From assembly GCA_027924585.1 (NCBI GenBank), contig BSBM01000643.1, positions 19,207,001 through 19,271,000 of the forward strand: a stretch of DNA of 64,000 bases, in the 5' to 3' direction. The stretch comes from Larix kaempferi (taxonomy: Eukaryota; Streptophyta; Pinopsida; Pinales; Pinaceae). Position 1 is the stretch's first letter. Every line of letters starts with the position of its first letter. Below are positions 1 through 11,033 of the stretch, piece by piece. Under the pieces are notes generated by a model. That model made no database searches. It worked only from the letters and a program-made list of their open reading frames with translations, and was not told where the DNA came from. The translations under genes were made by a program, and so were the position numbers.

Positions 1-243
1 TATGTTAGTCATGGTTAAGTCATCGTAGTAGTAGGTTACATCATGATCACTTCATTTCATATTTATAATAAAGAAGATTCATTTGTATAATCATATTATA
101 TTGTCTTGTGAATATTATACATTTTAAAAGGAGGTTCCCCACTTTAAGAGGTTTCTTATTCATATATTTATTTAATTCTCAAGGTGTTGGCATTACTCTT
201 TCTCTTCTAATTTTATTCTATTTTGGGAATTCAGTGCATAACA
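1..243 (+). mobile_element. Ty3/gypsy element A, 3' end of the 5' LTR (partial)
   Basis: The AT-rich sequence runs up to a terminal CA at 242-243. Two bases later comes a primer-binding-like motif, and a decayed Ty3/gypsy gag follows downstream. The left end of the LTR lies outside the window, so no second copy can be compared. The call rests on position relative to the primer site and gag. Confidence 0.4.
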
Positions 244-245
244 TT

Positions 246-257
246 TGGTATCAAATC
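246..257 (+). other. Primer-binding site of gypsy element A
   Basis: The motif TGGTATCAAATC resembles TGGTATCAGAGC, the usual plant LTR-retrotransposon primer site complementary to initiator tRNA-Met. It lies just after the CA that would close the LTR. It is degenerate at its 3' end. Confidence 0.4.
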
Positions 258-962
258 CTTTTTCGCTATAAATTAATCTTTTAGGGACATTTAAGGTAGA
301 TAAAGTTTTAGGAGCCTTGGGATACATACCAAATAACTTGTGTTAAAAATTTTAGGTCCCGGTTTGTTACATTTTTGGAGTTACAATCAAAGGAAGTTGC
401 AGTTTTAACTAGTCTCAAGAAGGTGTTCTTGACAAACAACTATTATATACGAAACTTGAAAGATCCAAATTAAGTGCCACTAATTGCATAAAAAATAAGT
501 GAAATTATAGTGTTTATGGTAAAACGTTTAAAAGCACAACTGAAAAATTGTACACATGGCAAGTTGTACAAGTTCACTCTTTGAAATTGAAAAAGAAAAC
601 TAGTTTTGTGAAAGTTACCATATCTCTCTCTTGGGATATAAAAATTTGGTACAATCTATGGAATTACATAGAAGAGATAGCAAGATATGAAATATAAAAT
701 TTCAAAGTCGAAGGGGGGGGAATTCAAATATAATTCAGGAGAAAGGTAGGCTACCAAGGCAATCTACAAACTAGGGTTTCTAAATGTATGCTAACTTGAA
801 TCTTGCATCGATTTCAATTGGAATATTTGTTCTGGTTAATTCAAAAGGTGTCATAAATAAAATAAAATAAATGAAAGTTATAGGAAAAATATTATTTTGG
901 ACTCACAAGGAAAGTGGATTTTCAAAAAATAATATACCATTAAACCTCCAAAAATTTCAACC
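258..962 (+). other. Untranslated leader of gypsy element A
   Basis: There is no open frame of note. By position this is the leader between primer-binding site and gag. A G-run lies at about 713-720. No other feature is recognised. Confidence 0.3.
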
Positions 963-1566
963 ATGACTCATGAAGAAAATGAAGAAATGTTTAACCAATT
1001 ATCAAATTTGAAGGAAAAATTTAATGAATTGAGCGATAGGCCAATTTCACATACTCAATTGTTAGACACAAAAAAAATGAATAGAAGCTAGTTTGAAATA
1101 GAATATTCAATCATTGGAACAAAATCTTATAAAAACCATAGAGGAGAGACTCACTAAAAGTGATAATGTGATCAAAGGAACTCATGAAAATAAATATAGT
1201 ATTAATGTGGAACAACTTTCCATTAATACACATATTCTAGGAGAATTTAACCCTAATAAGCCGATTGGTTCTTAAGGGTATTCTCTTCCCCAATTTTGAA
1301 TTAAGAAAGTTTTATAGAACATATGTGTTTACATGGGTAAACCAAGTAGAGAAATGCATTGAATTGCATCATATTATGGATGAAAAGCATATATATCCCT
1401 TAGCTACATTGTATTTTGGGATAAAACCCTATTAATGGTATCAATGGGTGGCTAAAATGAATCCTCCTTTGTGGTCTATTTACAAGAGATCTAGAAGATC
1501 ACTACGGTAAATTTTGGGAATAAGATTATTTTAATGGTTTGATAAGAATCAAATGCTTAAGTCATA

Positions 1567-1627
1567 TTCAAGATTATAATTCAAGATTTCAAGTAATGTT
1601 CAAGATTATAATTCAAGATTTCAAGTA
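1567..1627. repeat. Two-copy 29-bp direct repeat in gag
   Basis: The 29-bp segment at 1567-1595 is repeated at 1599-1627 with a 32-bp period. It lies inside the gag remnant, where it duplicates the DYNSRF-type stretch and disturbs the frame. It is a small slippage-type duplication. Confidence 0.8.
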
Positions 1628-1782
1628 TTATTCACAAGGGTGGACAACATAAGTCACTTGGATTTGTTAGAATCTTACATGGGTGGATTAAAAGAAGACA
1701 TTAACCATGAGATTTGATTAAAACATCCTAAAAATGTTATGAGAGATATGGAATATGCTCTCTATATTCAATCCAAGAATAG

Positions 1783-1785
1783 GGA
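1783..1785. repeat. Target-site duplication GGA, left of CACTA
   Basis: GGA precedes the CACTA terminus and is matched by GGA after the right terminus at 33692-33694. In the gag frame the single ancestral copy restores AGG GAT ACA, reading R-D-T. Confidence 0.6.
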
Positions 1786-1815
1786 CACTAGTACAAAATG
1801 AGAAATTAGTGACTA
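1786..1815 (+). repeat. CACTA left terminal inverted repeat
   Basis: It begins CACTAGTACAAAATGAG and matches the reverse complement of 33662-33691 at 28 of 30 positions. It matches the unit-2 copy of the right end (51997-52026) at 29 of 30. Confidence 0.8.
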
Positions 1816-2060
1816 TGTGACTAAAAAAGTTAGTCACCATAGTTTTTTCAAGTGATTTACTACTAAATTTGAGCAATTTTGAGTGACCCAACTATAAACG
1901 ACTAAATTAAATGACTAATTTAGTCACATGTTAAAAAATATGACTAGATAATAAGTGACATAGTTAAAAATGACTAAGGTAAATGACCAATTTAGTCACA
2001 GAATAAAAAATGACTATCTACAAGAATACAAATTAGTTGTTTAAGTTAGTCTTTTTTAAT
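1801..2060. repeat. CACTA left subterminal repeat region
   Basis: Short GTGACTAA/TTAGTCAC motifs recur in both orientations across the segment. The phrase ACTATAAACGACTA is shared with the right subterminal region. Such arrays are the transposase-binding zone of CACTA elements. No coding sequence is seen. Confidence 0.65.
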
Positions 2061-2489
2061 TGTGTCACTCAAGTAATGAAAAATTGCAATTTTGATAATG
2101 AAGTGTTAGAATTTACTAAATTTTGACATTGCATATGGATTCTCTCTGAATCCATATGCAGTGTTAAAATTTAATAAATTGTAACACTGTAGATGGATTT
2201 GTGTCACATGGGGTCTCTAATGAATTAATCCTAATTAACATAATCCAAAAGTTTCTGCAAGATAACTACTGAAATATCTTGACCATATTGCTACGCCCAA
2301 TATCCCTGGCCATTTTGTATCCCTAAGATTATGAAAGCGGGACCCATCCACCCAAGTTAGACCTATCACTACAGTATAATGTATACTTAATTTAGTAAAT
2401 TGTAAAAATTGCAATTTTCCATTGTTGAGTGACACAGTGGGTATATGATTCCATTTATAGTGTTCCAATTACTAAATTTATTTCAACCT
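2061..2489. other. No recognised gene
   Basis: This AT-rich interval lies inside the CACTA element. A short imperfect palindrome centred near 2145 (ATATGGATTC / GAATCCATATG) is the only structure I noticed. Confidence 0.3.
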
Positions 2490-2997
2490 CCCATCTATTA
2501 ACTTATTTGATACAACAATTTTTCTATGCTCAACATCTTGTCTCTAAACCTCTTTCATGCAGGCATACAAAGCATTCACTACCTTGTAATTAAGAGGAGC
2601 AACTTTTTCAAGGCCATGTAATTTCATGAGGGCTAATTCTACCAACATATGTTAATGCTTCAGCTTGATATCCCTACCTTCAAAGCATTGCAAATGTCAA
2701 ATAACTTTAAAGTTTCATCCATATAGTTATTCAACCATTCTTCACCTCTCAAAGAAATGGGAAGACAAAGTCTCTCAACTAGAAGACCAACACCATAGTG
2801 GATAGATTTTAAGAGATTGAGTGCTTCTTTTAACCTCCAAAAAGGATATAAGACTCTCACTCATCAAACTATTTAGATTTTCCATGCCTCTGGAAAAGGC
2901 TCCATAGAAGGTTTGGAGGTCTTCACTCAAAGAAGCAAGGAATTTCCCGTCATTCAAAGCCAAGGCATTAAAGCATGCCAAAACCTTCATTATGTTA
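2490..2997 (-). pseudogene. BYPASS1/ROH1-like (DUF793-type) gene fragment
   Basis: Reading the minus strand from 2990, three frames together give a protein-like stretch. It starts MKVLACFNALAL and FLASLSEDLQTFYGAFSRG. After a frameshift near 2850 it continues EALNLLKSIHYGVGLLVERL, EEWLNNYMDETLKLF and DICNALKVGIS. After a stop near 2660 it ends with a piece reading KVVNALYACMKEV. The segment GEEWLNNYMDETLKLFDICN resembles the W-DEYLD-S-KLLD-CN core of plant BYPASS1/ROH1-like proteins, which act in root-shoot signalling or at exocyst-linked membranes. No initiator or terminal region is convincing. It is a broken fragment inside the CACTA element, opposite in strand to the GARS piece. Family assignment is from remembered motif similarity. 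Confidence 0.45.
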
Positions 2998-4438
2998 TGA
3001 AATAAATTATCATTTAATGAAAAACTTCACTACCTTCTAACCCACCATATGGTTCATTATGCATGTTATTGTGAACACATAAAGTCCATTTGTCTCATTC
3101 AATTCATATTTGATAATCTCCCAAGAAAAATCATGGAAATAATGAGAGACTTCACCTAGGTACTATATTTCCATGGATACCAAAGCAAAACATTTTATTA
3201 AAATATTAAAATTTCACATTTCAAAGCTAAGATATATTTTGGTAGCGTTTTATTAAAACATTGAATGTTCACATTTCAAAGCGTAGTCACAAAGCTAAGA
3301 TCTATTTGTCTATTTAACTTGTCAATGGCGATAATGGGGAATCCATTTTGAAATCAATAGTTTCCCGCCATAGTTACCCACCACCCATTTGAATTTTATA
3401 TCTAAAAAATTGCCACCCATATTATTGATCTAAGCCACCAATTCATTATGTTATGGCAATGAACAATGAAGAATCAAGGCTAGCAAACCTATTGCTTTAG
3501 GATATTTAGAAGATTTTTGGAGCTCCAGCTCTTCCTCATGAATTGTCCCTCGTTAGTGTTTTCCTATCAAGTACTCACATAGAAATTTGATGGACCTTAC
3601 CTTATAGGAAAGAAAGAAGGGTAGTGAATGTGAAATTCCATTGCATAGGCAGGTTGAACTAGTTACTCACTAGATTGATGGTGGGCCAACCAATCAAGTC
3701 CAAATAGGTCAAAACAAGAGAAATGATCTTTCTCTTGGAAAACAAAGATTCTTCATAATACATTGCAGGAACGCAAGTAAGGATGGATATGGAAGTGTTG
3801 GGAAGGACGCTAGGTCTTGCAAAGGACAATACATCCAATAGAAAATATGAGTATCTAAGGCACCTTAGCAATGTTCATTTTGATTACTCTACATTTGGTG
3901 TGGTATGACAACTGTAACAACCCTGTCAGGCTCATTATAGTGTTTTTTTTTCATTATATTTTTTATAGGGCACCTTGATTCCTTGTTTTCATTCATAGGA
4001 TGAATGCCATAAATTTTTTTAAAAACAATCTCTAACCATTTTAGATCTCTATTCATAAACTTTAACAAAATGGCACTAGAATCTTCCATAAATGCTTGAC
4101 AAATGTTTTTCTAATTACATTATTTAATCAAGCTCAAATATTGAATTAAAGTTGTGATTTTGTAGAATTCAATAATTCTCTTTGATCCATGCACACAAAC
4201 AATTACAAAACAAAGCTATAAAAATTGTTCATCTAACAAAAATTCAAATAGCACCAACATACCCGAAGCTTAAATGTAACTTGGATTTGCAGGTTTCATT
4301 CATTTGATACCTTAAAGGATCACAATAAGGTAAGTACTGGGGTCGAAAAAAATTTCATTCCTTTGAAAACTCCAGAGTTCATGGTAACAATTATATATCA
4401 TAATCATAATCTGCAAGGATTCGACTAGGGTTTGGAGA
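2998..4438. other. No recognised gene
   Basis: AT-rich sequence with only short, composition-driven open frames on either strand. A near-duplicated phrase (TTTTATTAAAA...TTCACATTTCAAAGC) occurs at about 3194-3226 and 3247-3280. Nothing else is supported. Confidence 0.3.
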
Positions 4439-4726
4439 ATGGAGCTCCCAGGCTTAGTTCAAGAACTGATCAGCTGCCTTAGTAACAATATAATGTCGGT
4501 TCAATCTCGATTTTACTTTCTTTGTGGTCATGATTTCATGGATTTTTTTTCACTTGATTCGCTGGAATGGAATATGGTAGCACAAGGGTCCCGGAAGTCA
4601 CATCTACATTTTGAAGGAAGAGGTATCAATGTGGGTTTACCAAATCCCTCCCTTTTCTTTTGGAGTTACAAGATATCTAGAAATTGGTTTTTTCCCCATT
4701 TATCTACTAACAATAGTGATAAATAA
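4439..4726 (+). CDS. Short ORF of unknown nature, possible 5' exon fragment
   Basis: This 95-codon ORF starts MELPGLVQELISCLSNN. It is preceded by CTAGGGTTTGGAGA, a context common before plant start codons. The start therefore looks like a 5' exon of a captured gene. The rest (aromatic and Ser-rich, ending TNNSDK) matches no family that I can name. It lies inside the CACTA element with no neighbouring exon identified. It could be chance. Confidence 0.2.
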   Translation: MELPGLVQELISCLSNNIMSVQSRFYFLCGHDFMDFFSLDSLEWNMVAQGSRKSHLHFEGRGINVGLPNPSLFFWSYKISRNWFFPHLSTNNSDK

Positions 4727-7700
4727 ATGTAGAAATTTTTTGTTATGAGGATATACAAAGAGGGGTCGAGTAGATTTGGTCGCTTCGGGCTTTAGAGTGG
4801 AGCTATGCAGATTAGAGTAGATCTAGGTAATCTAAGTGTAGAAACTTTATACTGGAATTCCTAATAGTCTAAAGCGGTTTCCAATCGACTTGAAGATAAA
4901 TTTGTATCCGTGAACATAACTGAGTAAGTATGATCGAATCCATCTTATGAATGTAACATCTACATACAAAAGATTGGAGGTTTTGGTTGTTTACAATATG
5001 CTTGACATATTCCTTGTAAGCTACAGTTTAGATTATTTATGTCATTTTTTAGATAATGATTTCGGCATTTGAGGTGGGTAGAGGTATACGGTTTTTGTGA
5101 GATTGTCAGATACCGATGGGAATCACATCTTCTACCTATAGTTTATGGGTACATATTTGACCTTGATTTAAATCATATTCCAATCAAAGCACTCATCTTG
5201 CTATTGAATCTACTAGAGGTTATTCTCAAATCACCTAGCAATAAATATGTGAATGATTATTCTATTGGGAACTAGAAACCACTATCTACAGAGCCCTGAG
5301 AATCCTCTCTAAGAAGGGAACGATCTAGGAGAAAAATCCCATTCTTGAAACTACACCAGCAACAATTAACATTTGTCATTTAATAGAAGTCTATTATGTA
5401 TATAAATGTCTTGTTGAGGTTTTTCGCCATGTCGATTTAATACAAGATTGTGCCCTAAAATGCTTGATCAAATCCATACATTCATGAAATTTCAATATGG
5501 TTCAGAATCAAGCATGAACAACAATACCTCCAGGTGACATTGCTCTACAATCATGATTTAAACCACATTTCTCAGAACAGTAGAAGTTAAATAAGTTACG
5601 CCGTATCCTGCAAATACTCTTTGTTCACAGAACTTCACAAAATTCATAAAATTAAATCATATACATTCCCAATCATATACCTTTCAAATGCTTTTACCCA
5701 TTTGTGACAATAATACAACCAATTTAGAGATTTATATGAAACGATTTCAATGCTCAACCATTTATAATTTGCGCATGGCCAATCCAAGAAGGTTATATTT
5801 TCTTTCCTGTGTATAAATGTTTGAAGAAATAGTTTTCTATAAGCCAATCGCAGATATAGTTTCAAGAAAAAGGATTTATGAAAACTCTTGGTGCTTCCAA
5901 TACTAGCACAAATACATTTCTAGTGGTGGTTACCTGAAATAGAATTTCTTGTAGCCATTGAATGAGTTATAGATTTAGTAGAGCAAATGAATGTGCTTGA
6001 ATGAACAAAAAGGACTTATATGAGCCCTATATGCCATCAGATACTATTTTATCACTCAAACAACATATCCAGTCCAAAGAAGGGATCCCTATGGAATCTG
6101 AGAGACTTATATATGAAGGTACGCAATTGGAGGATACATTTTAGTTATTTTATTACAATATTTGTAGAGGAAAGACTCTTATTCAGGATGCATTACTATG
6201 TGGAGGTGTAGTGGGAAAGGTGACGGCTTCATCTTCCAAGCCCTCTTTCTGACATATGGTAAAAAATCAATCATCCCCTTCACAGGCTTATTCTTCTAAA
6301 ATGTTGAAAATAGGTGCTCTTCTTTGAGCTAGTCACTACCAAGTAAATCTCTCAATATTTATTTATAAGATCTCGTGTCTCTTCTGCTAAATACCTAACT
6401 AGGTTTCATATTCTTTTCATATTTATCAATAAAAAGAGAGCTAAAATAGTTAGAAAAAAAATCCACTTGCTGCAAAGATATACCTCTTTGCTCAACACTT
6501 TGGATATATATCTACCAATTTCATCCATGTGCACCGAGTAGAATTCTATTATCAATCATAGCCCTAGAAATAACTTCCTTCCCGCCAAATCCTGGATAGA
6601 TATCCCCTCGAGCATCCTACACTTCAAAGTCCACCTTTGCTTGCTGCCACTTACTCTTGATCGCCAACATATATATTTATATAGAGTGAATTCTTCCTCA
6701 CAATTGGCTTGTTCTCACAAGCATGCCTTTATCCATGAAGAATGAATGATTGAATGACACCATTTTATGTAGCCAAAATGCGAAATATGGATCTCACATT
6801 CTTGAACAACATGAAGCTCACATTAAGTTAAGATACCCTGGTAGGGGAGTACTATTCTTTAAAATCACCCACAACTTCAACCTGGCCCCAAATACTAGAA
6901 TGATTCCTTTGGATAATTGAACCTTCTTGTGATCCCTAACACACTTCCACCTGGCTCATTATTGGACTACCTAACAAACTATTGAGTTCTGTGCAGTTGG
7001 GACCAAAAGGAGGTTATTCTATTGCATCTAGGGAACCCACTAGCACTTATATTTTTTAGTCAAAATATGTGTATACATTTATATTTTGTACTTGAAATTT
7101 TTTTCCGAATCCGAGTCAAACTCCTAACTCTTTTTTCTCGCCAATATTTTCCTGATATCGAGTTTGGTAACATTGGTCAAAAGAGATGACTAGACTCTTT
7201 TTTCTTGCAAGCACATTCAGACATGGGAGTACTCCTGAGAGGAAAAAGAACCATTTTTCATGTTGGCACCCTATAGTAGCTGATAATTTATAACATAGTT
7301 GAAATTTACCAAGAACAAGAATCCCTAAGGTAGCTAGCCTGGATGATCACTACCACCTCCTGAGAAAAAATATCCAAACAATAGTTGGTCCAATTAAAGG
7401 CTACCAAAGGAGTGTCACTATCACCACTAAATTTGAGACTAGTGTGGTGAATTCTCCACTTTGCCGTTAGGCCACAAGATTGTGTTTAGTTTTTTGAATG
7501 ATGTATGACCTTGAGTTACCATATTGAAGCATTTCTATGATATCTTATTTGCACTTAAGCCAGAGTCAAGACAGGGTAGTTGGTGTAACTAGAGAAAATA
7601 AAATTAATGTCCATGTTTGATCCAACACCAACAAGTTGCATCTAATCAAATGGAATGTAGTTAGGACACAGGTTACCCCTTTATTTTGCATGGGGTGTCC

Positions 7701-8375
7701 ACGGAGGTTTTCATGAGGGTTTTGGGCTGATTTTTTAGTTTTTTGGGAAAGTCTGAACCATGATTTTACCTTATACCGATTGTAAAACAAGGGCCAATTC
7801 CTAGGATTTCTGAGAATGAGCAAGGATAGAAGCAACAAACTGGGATGTAACAGCTTGAAATATGGGCATGTTGCAACAGTTATGGGCACAATTTTGTCAT
7901 TGGACAACAACCAATCCTTAAACTGGGAATGTTCTGAAGCAATAGCTCTAAAAACTCAAACCTGGGAATTATTTAGACTGTCTTAACCCTCAGAACAATA
8001 GCAAGAGAGGCTTGAATTCAATTCAGGATGATTCTAAATATTTATGGGCCTACATGTATGTGGAATCAACAACAAAACCAAGTTTTGATGAGTTTTGTGT
8101 AGTTCTCAAGCATAAACAGTTGTAAAAAAACATTATTTTTAGATCTGGGCTATTTTAGGCTAATTATGGGTGGTTTGTGGCTCACACCATCACTTAAAAC
8201 ATGTCCATATTGAATTCTGAGCATGAAAACAATAGTGAAGAGGATTTCAATTCAAAACTATTCTAAAAGAATTACCCATGTTTGAATGTGCTAGTATCAG
8301 TCCTAATCCTTCTGAAGTAGAAAGATTAGTAGTAGACATTAGGTTGCTAAGTTGAAAGGATTAGCATTGGTAACG
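4727..8375. other. No recognised gene
   Basis: This interval of the CACTA interior holds only short ORFs without recognisable motifs (for example 5069-5275, 5644-5865 minus, 7566-7910 minus). The composition is AT-rich and looks intronic or intergenic. I see no transposase domain here. Confidence 0.3.
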
Positions 8376-8795
8376 TTATTGTTGAACTATTCGTAGTATG
8401 CCATCTCTTCCACATTTTAATATTTTATTAGTATAACTGGCAAAATTTTGGTGACTGGATGTTAAATGGTTCCACTCCACATTTCTCTTAACTTGGGATT
8501 TTTGGCATGTTGTTGTATGATGTATCAAATTTTGCTCACCCCTTCCTCCTTGGCACCAATCTATAATCACCAGGTTCTTTCTGGTATCCTCAAGTGGTAG
8601 GAGAGTACTGATATATAATTCCAGTTTTCTTTCTATGGTTTTATAGTCTATCCCTCTCAGACTTGTCCTCTCCCTTGAGGACATTCTTAAACAATGTATT
8701 GGATCCTTTTCCATTGTGAATAATCCTATAGAGGCATTTCTATCCTCTTCCTTCACCATCTCTGATATGGGTTCCATGGATTTCCCCTCTCTCAT
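8376..8795 (-). CDS. Unrecognised 139-codon ORF
   Basis: The longest minus-strand ORF in this part opens MREGKSMEPISEMVKEEDRN and is charged and hydrophilic, with RKLELYISTLLPLEDTR-type text and a basic, His-rich C-terminal half. I do not recognise a family. The balanced composition is more protein-like than its neighbours, so it may be a captured exon or a repeat ORF remnant. No flanking exon, promoter or second copy is seen. Confidence 0.2.
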   Translation of the reverse strand: MREGKSMEPISEMVKEEDRNASIGLFTMEKDPIHCLRMSSRERTSLRGIDYKTIERKLELYISTLLPLEDTRKNLVIIDWCQGGRGEQNLIHHTTTCQKSQVKRNVEWNHLTSSHQNFASYTNKILKCGRDGILRIVQQ

Positions 8796-8979
8796 TTTGC
8801 TTCTGCTTATGATGATATATAGCCTTTTATTGAGTTATTCCTTGGCTTATGTTTTTTCTTACTTCTCTCATTCATTTAGTATCTTAGCTTTTTAAGCTTA
8901 TGCATTACCTTTTAGTAGCTACTCTACAGTTTGTCGCTACTAAATGTACTTTTCAGTCCAACTGAACTACCTTTTTGGT

Positions 8980-9042
8980 TATTCATGGACATTAATAAAA
9001 TGATCCTATCGTATTCATGGACATTAATAAAATCATCCTATC
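8980..9042. repeat. Two-copy 31-bp tandem repeat
   Basis: TATTCATGGACATTAATAAA and the following 11 bases at 8980-9010 recur at 9012-9042 with one mismatch, a 32-bp period. No coding context. Confidence 0.8.
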
Positions 9043-9490
9043 TTATATTCTGACTTGTTTGGAACTTTTGAATTACAGAAATGTCATCATGAACCCAGTG
9101 TCTTATTTCCTATGTTGAATAACACTTACTATAGTTTTGGGTGCTTTGTAATGATGTAATATGGAAACATTTACCCAAGATATTGTTGCAAATAATGAAT
9201 TATCAATTATCAACTTGTCAAGTGAAGGTTGTCATGCAATTTGGTAACTAGGCATTCATTAGACACTTAAACATGAATCAGCTGTAACATGTATGAAGTA
9301 ATTTGATTATTATGTTAATAAGGTTAGTAGATGTTGAGAAAGAACAGAATGCCATGATATATATCTCTCTTTTCATGCTAGTAATATATAATTTAGAATG
9401 ACCTTAAAATTCTCATAGGCATATTTTTATTTTGCTTGTATTTGATGTTTGTAATTATAACACCCAAAGATATCTATTGGTGTAGAAGGT

Positions 9491-9811
9491 ATGGTTGTAT
9501 TAGTTATTGGAGGATGCAGAGAACATGTACTTTTCTATGCCTTGCAATGATCATTTTCTTGTGATGCAGTGTTTTGTGCCCCAGGGAACGCTAGCATAGC
9601 AGATTTAGGAGATGCAATTTGTGTATCAGATCTTGACATTGATAATAGTTCAGTGGTTATCTCATTTTGTCAAAGGAAAGGAATTGGATTGGTTTTTGTG
9701 GTTCTAGAATCACCTTTGGTTGATAGTCTTGTAAATGATCTTGTTAAAGCAGGAATCCCTACTTTTATCCCTTCATCAAAAGCAACAGCTTTGGAGGGGT
9801 CAAAGGATTGA
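9491..9811 (+). pseudogene. GARS (phosphoribosylamine-glycine ligase) N-terminal fragment
   Basis: The frame from 9491 reads MVVLVIGGCREHVLFYALQ, then a TGA (9548-9550), then SFSCDAVFCAPGNASIAD, DLDIDNSSVVISFCQ, LVNDLVKAGIPTF and ATALEGSKD before a stop. This is the N-terminal pre-ATP-grasp domain of GARS (bacterial PurD, plant PUR2), which makes glycinamide ribonucleotide in step two of purine synthesis, in plastids in plants. The family text G-GGREH-L, CDAVFCAPGN and VKAGIPTF-PSS-A-LEGSK is clear. Damage includes the TGA where the family has Arg (CGA to TGA fits CpG decay), GGG changed to GGC-R, and loss of the GPE-PLV loop (VLESPLV). The rest of the roughly 420-residue enzyme is absent. 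A copia element inserted 34 bp downstream. The homology is confident; I infer that it is non-functional. Confidence 0.85.
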
Positions 9812-9844
9812 AGAAGATGTCATCAGGTTTTATGTTGGTCCCTT
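9812..9844. other. Short spacer between GARS fragment and copia
   Basis: Thirty-three bases, no longer aligned to GARS, lead to the copia target duplication. Confidence 0.5.
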
Positions 9845-9849
9845 CACAA
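9845..9849. repeat. Target-site duplication CACAA, left of copia
   Basis: CACAA here and at 17375-17379 flank the element exactly. Five bases is the normal size for Ty1/copia integrase. Confidence 0.95.
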
Positions 9850-10459
9850 TGTTGATGTATATGTAACTTCGGAATGTATTTCATCAGTATATTATATGTA
9901 TATTTATTGTACCCTTATAAGAGATGTGTTATTCCTCTATAAGGAAGTGTCGTCATGTGGATTGACAAGTGTCGCAAGTGTGTGTACTTGCCGATGGGTT
10001 ATTAGACCACCTTATGGGGTCGGCCCTAATTAATATATAATATAATGTGGATGTACTAAAGTAGACAAGTCGGCCCCAGTAGGTCACTGGGCAAAAAGGT
10101 GAGTATAAATAGAGATAGGAGATCTCTATTTTACTCACTCGAAAAAAGTATCTATCTCTCTCTCTGGAAAGTGGCGCACTAGTGAGGAGGAGGAGGATCA
10201 TCTGCTAGGAGACTATCTCTGTATTATTTGGTTGTATTTTGGTTGAGCCATTGCTCTCTCTATCTCTGAGGAAGTTTGTGGGGTTTTTCACCTTAGGGTT
10301 TTCCCCACGGAAACTCTGTGTCTCTTGTCTCTATGCTTTTGATTCTTGTGATGCTTGTGATGCTTGTCATATTATGATTGTCATGCATTGATATACTGTA
10401 GATGTTATTCTCTCAGCAAAGATCCTATAGTATTGTGATTTAATACTGAAATTTTAACA
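9850..10459 (+). repeat. Copia 5' LTR
   Basis: It starts TGTTGATG and ends TTTTAACA, and it carries TATAAATA at 10104-10111 as the likely promoter of the element. It aligns with 16765-17374 without gaps. The differences seen are CTCGAAAA/CTCGGAAA and CTCTGTAT/CTCTATAT. Confidence 0.97.
10104..10111 (+). promoter_or_regulatory. Copia LTR TATA box
   Basis: TATAAATA lies in the middle of the 5' LTR, with the equivalent at 17019-17026 in the 3' LTR. The position suits a U3/R boundary about 30 bp downstream. Confidence 0.7.
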
Positions 10460-10471
10460 TGGTATCAGAGC
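10460..10471 (+). other. Copia primer-binding site
   Basis: TGGTATCAGAGC directly follows the LTR. It is complementary to the 3' end of initiator tRNA-Met, the standard plant copia primer. Confidence 0.95.
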
Positions 10472-11033
10472 TTAACTGAGAAGAAGACATTTTGCAGTGA
10501 CGGAAGCTTGTATTGCTTGTTTATTGGGTTTCTCTCCACAGATTTTTGAAATTCAGTATAGTAGATTGGATCTACTCATCAAGGCGCATCTTTCTGTCCA
10601 ATCAGATTTCAGTTCCGAGCATTTTCAGTTTTGGCCCTAAAAATTAAGGTTTCCACAAAAATAGGAATTTCTGGAAACTGAAGGTACAGCTGGAAGCTCC
10701 TTTCAAAAATCGAAGGTTTGAGCTTTGGATCGAGATTTTTGGCTGGGTAGATCTCCGGGAAACTCAAACCCTAATTCAGGGCTCTCCCCAGTGAACCCGG
10801 GAGGACAAAAAGGCAATTTTGAAGGACAAGACTTTGCTGATCTCAAATTCTGAATGTACTAGGCTGATCAGCTCTCCAAGGCGCATCTTTCTATCCTTTC
10901 GGAATTTTGAAATTCACATTTTGAATTTTTAGGGTTTCTCTGACAAACCCTAATCCGGGACCAGATCCAGTTTTCAGCACTTCAAGTGGTAAGTTCTAAA
11001 TCTTTTCTATTTCCATTTGAAGTACTCTTAAAG
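10472..11033 (+). other. Copia leader
   Basis: Untranslated leader of about 560 bp between primer site and gag-pol. A CAAGGCGCATCTTTCT phrase appears twice (about 10579 and 10879), a diverged internal repeat. No other gene. Confidence 0.6.

Larger units (their letters stand above)
963..1785 (+). pseudogene. Gag of Ty3/gypsy element A, 5' half, interrupted by CACTA
   Basis: An ATG at 963 opens a frame that soon decays. Across frames the stretch from about 1340 to 1785 still reads as a retrotransposon gag core: a YPLATLYFG segment, a YQWYQWVAKMNPP segment, FTRDLEDHYGKFWE-like text, then LESYMGGLKEDI and finally YALYIQSKNRD. These follow the order of plant Ty3/gypsy gag proteins, which form the particle shell. 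The frame has many stops and frameshifts, and one is linked to a local 32-bp duplication at 1567-1627. Translation breaks at 1785 where a CACTA terminus starts. The continuation (THTSTAG..., then a degenerate zinc knuckle) is found at 33692, which shows that the gag was split by insertion. Confidence 0.7.

Noticed and set aside
3659-4089. Two short minus-strand ORFs in the CACTA interior
   Set aside because: Hydrophobic or Lys-rich composition expected from AT-rich DNA, with no family motif and no second copy.
9953-10201. 82-codon minus-strand ORF, repeated at 16868-17116
   Set aside because: It lies entirely within the two identical LTRs and is explained by LTR duplication.
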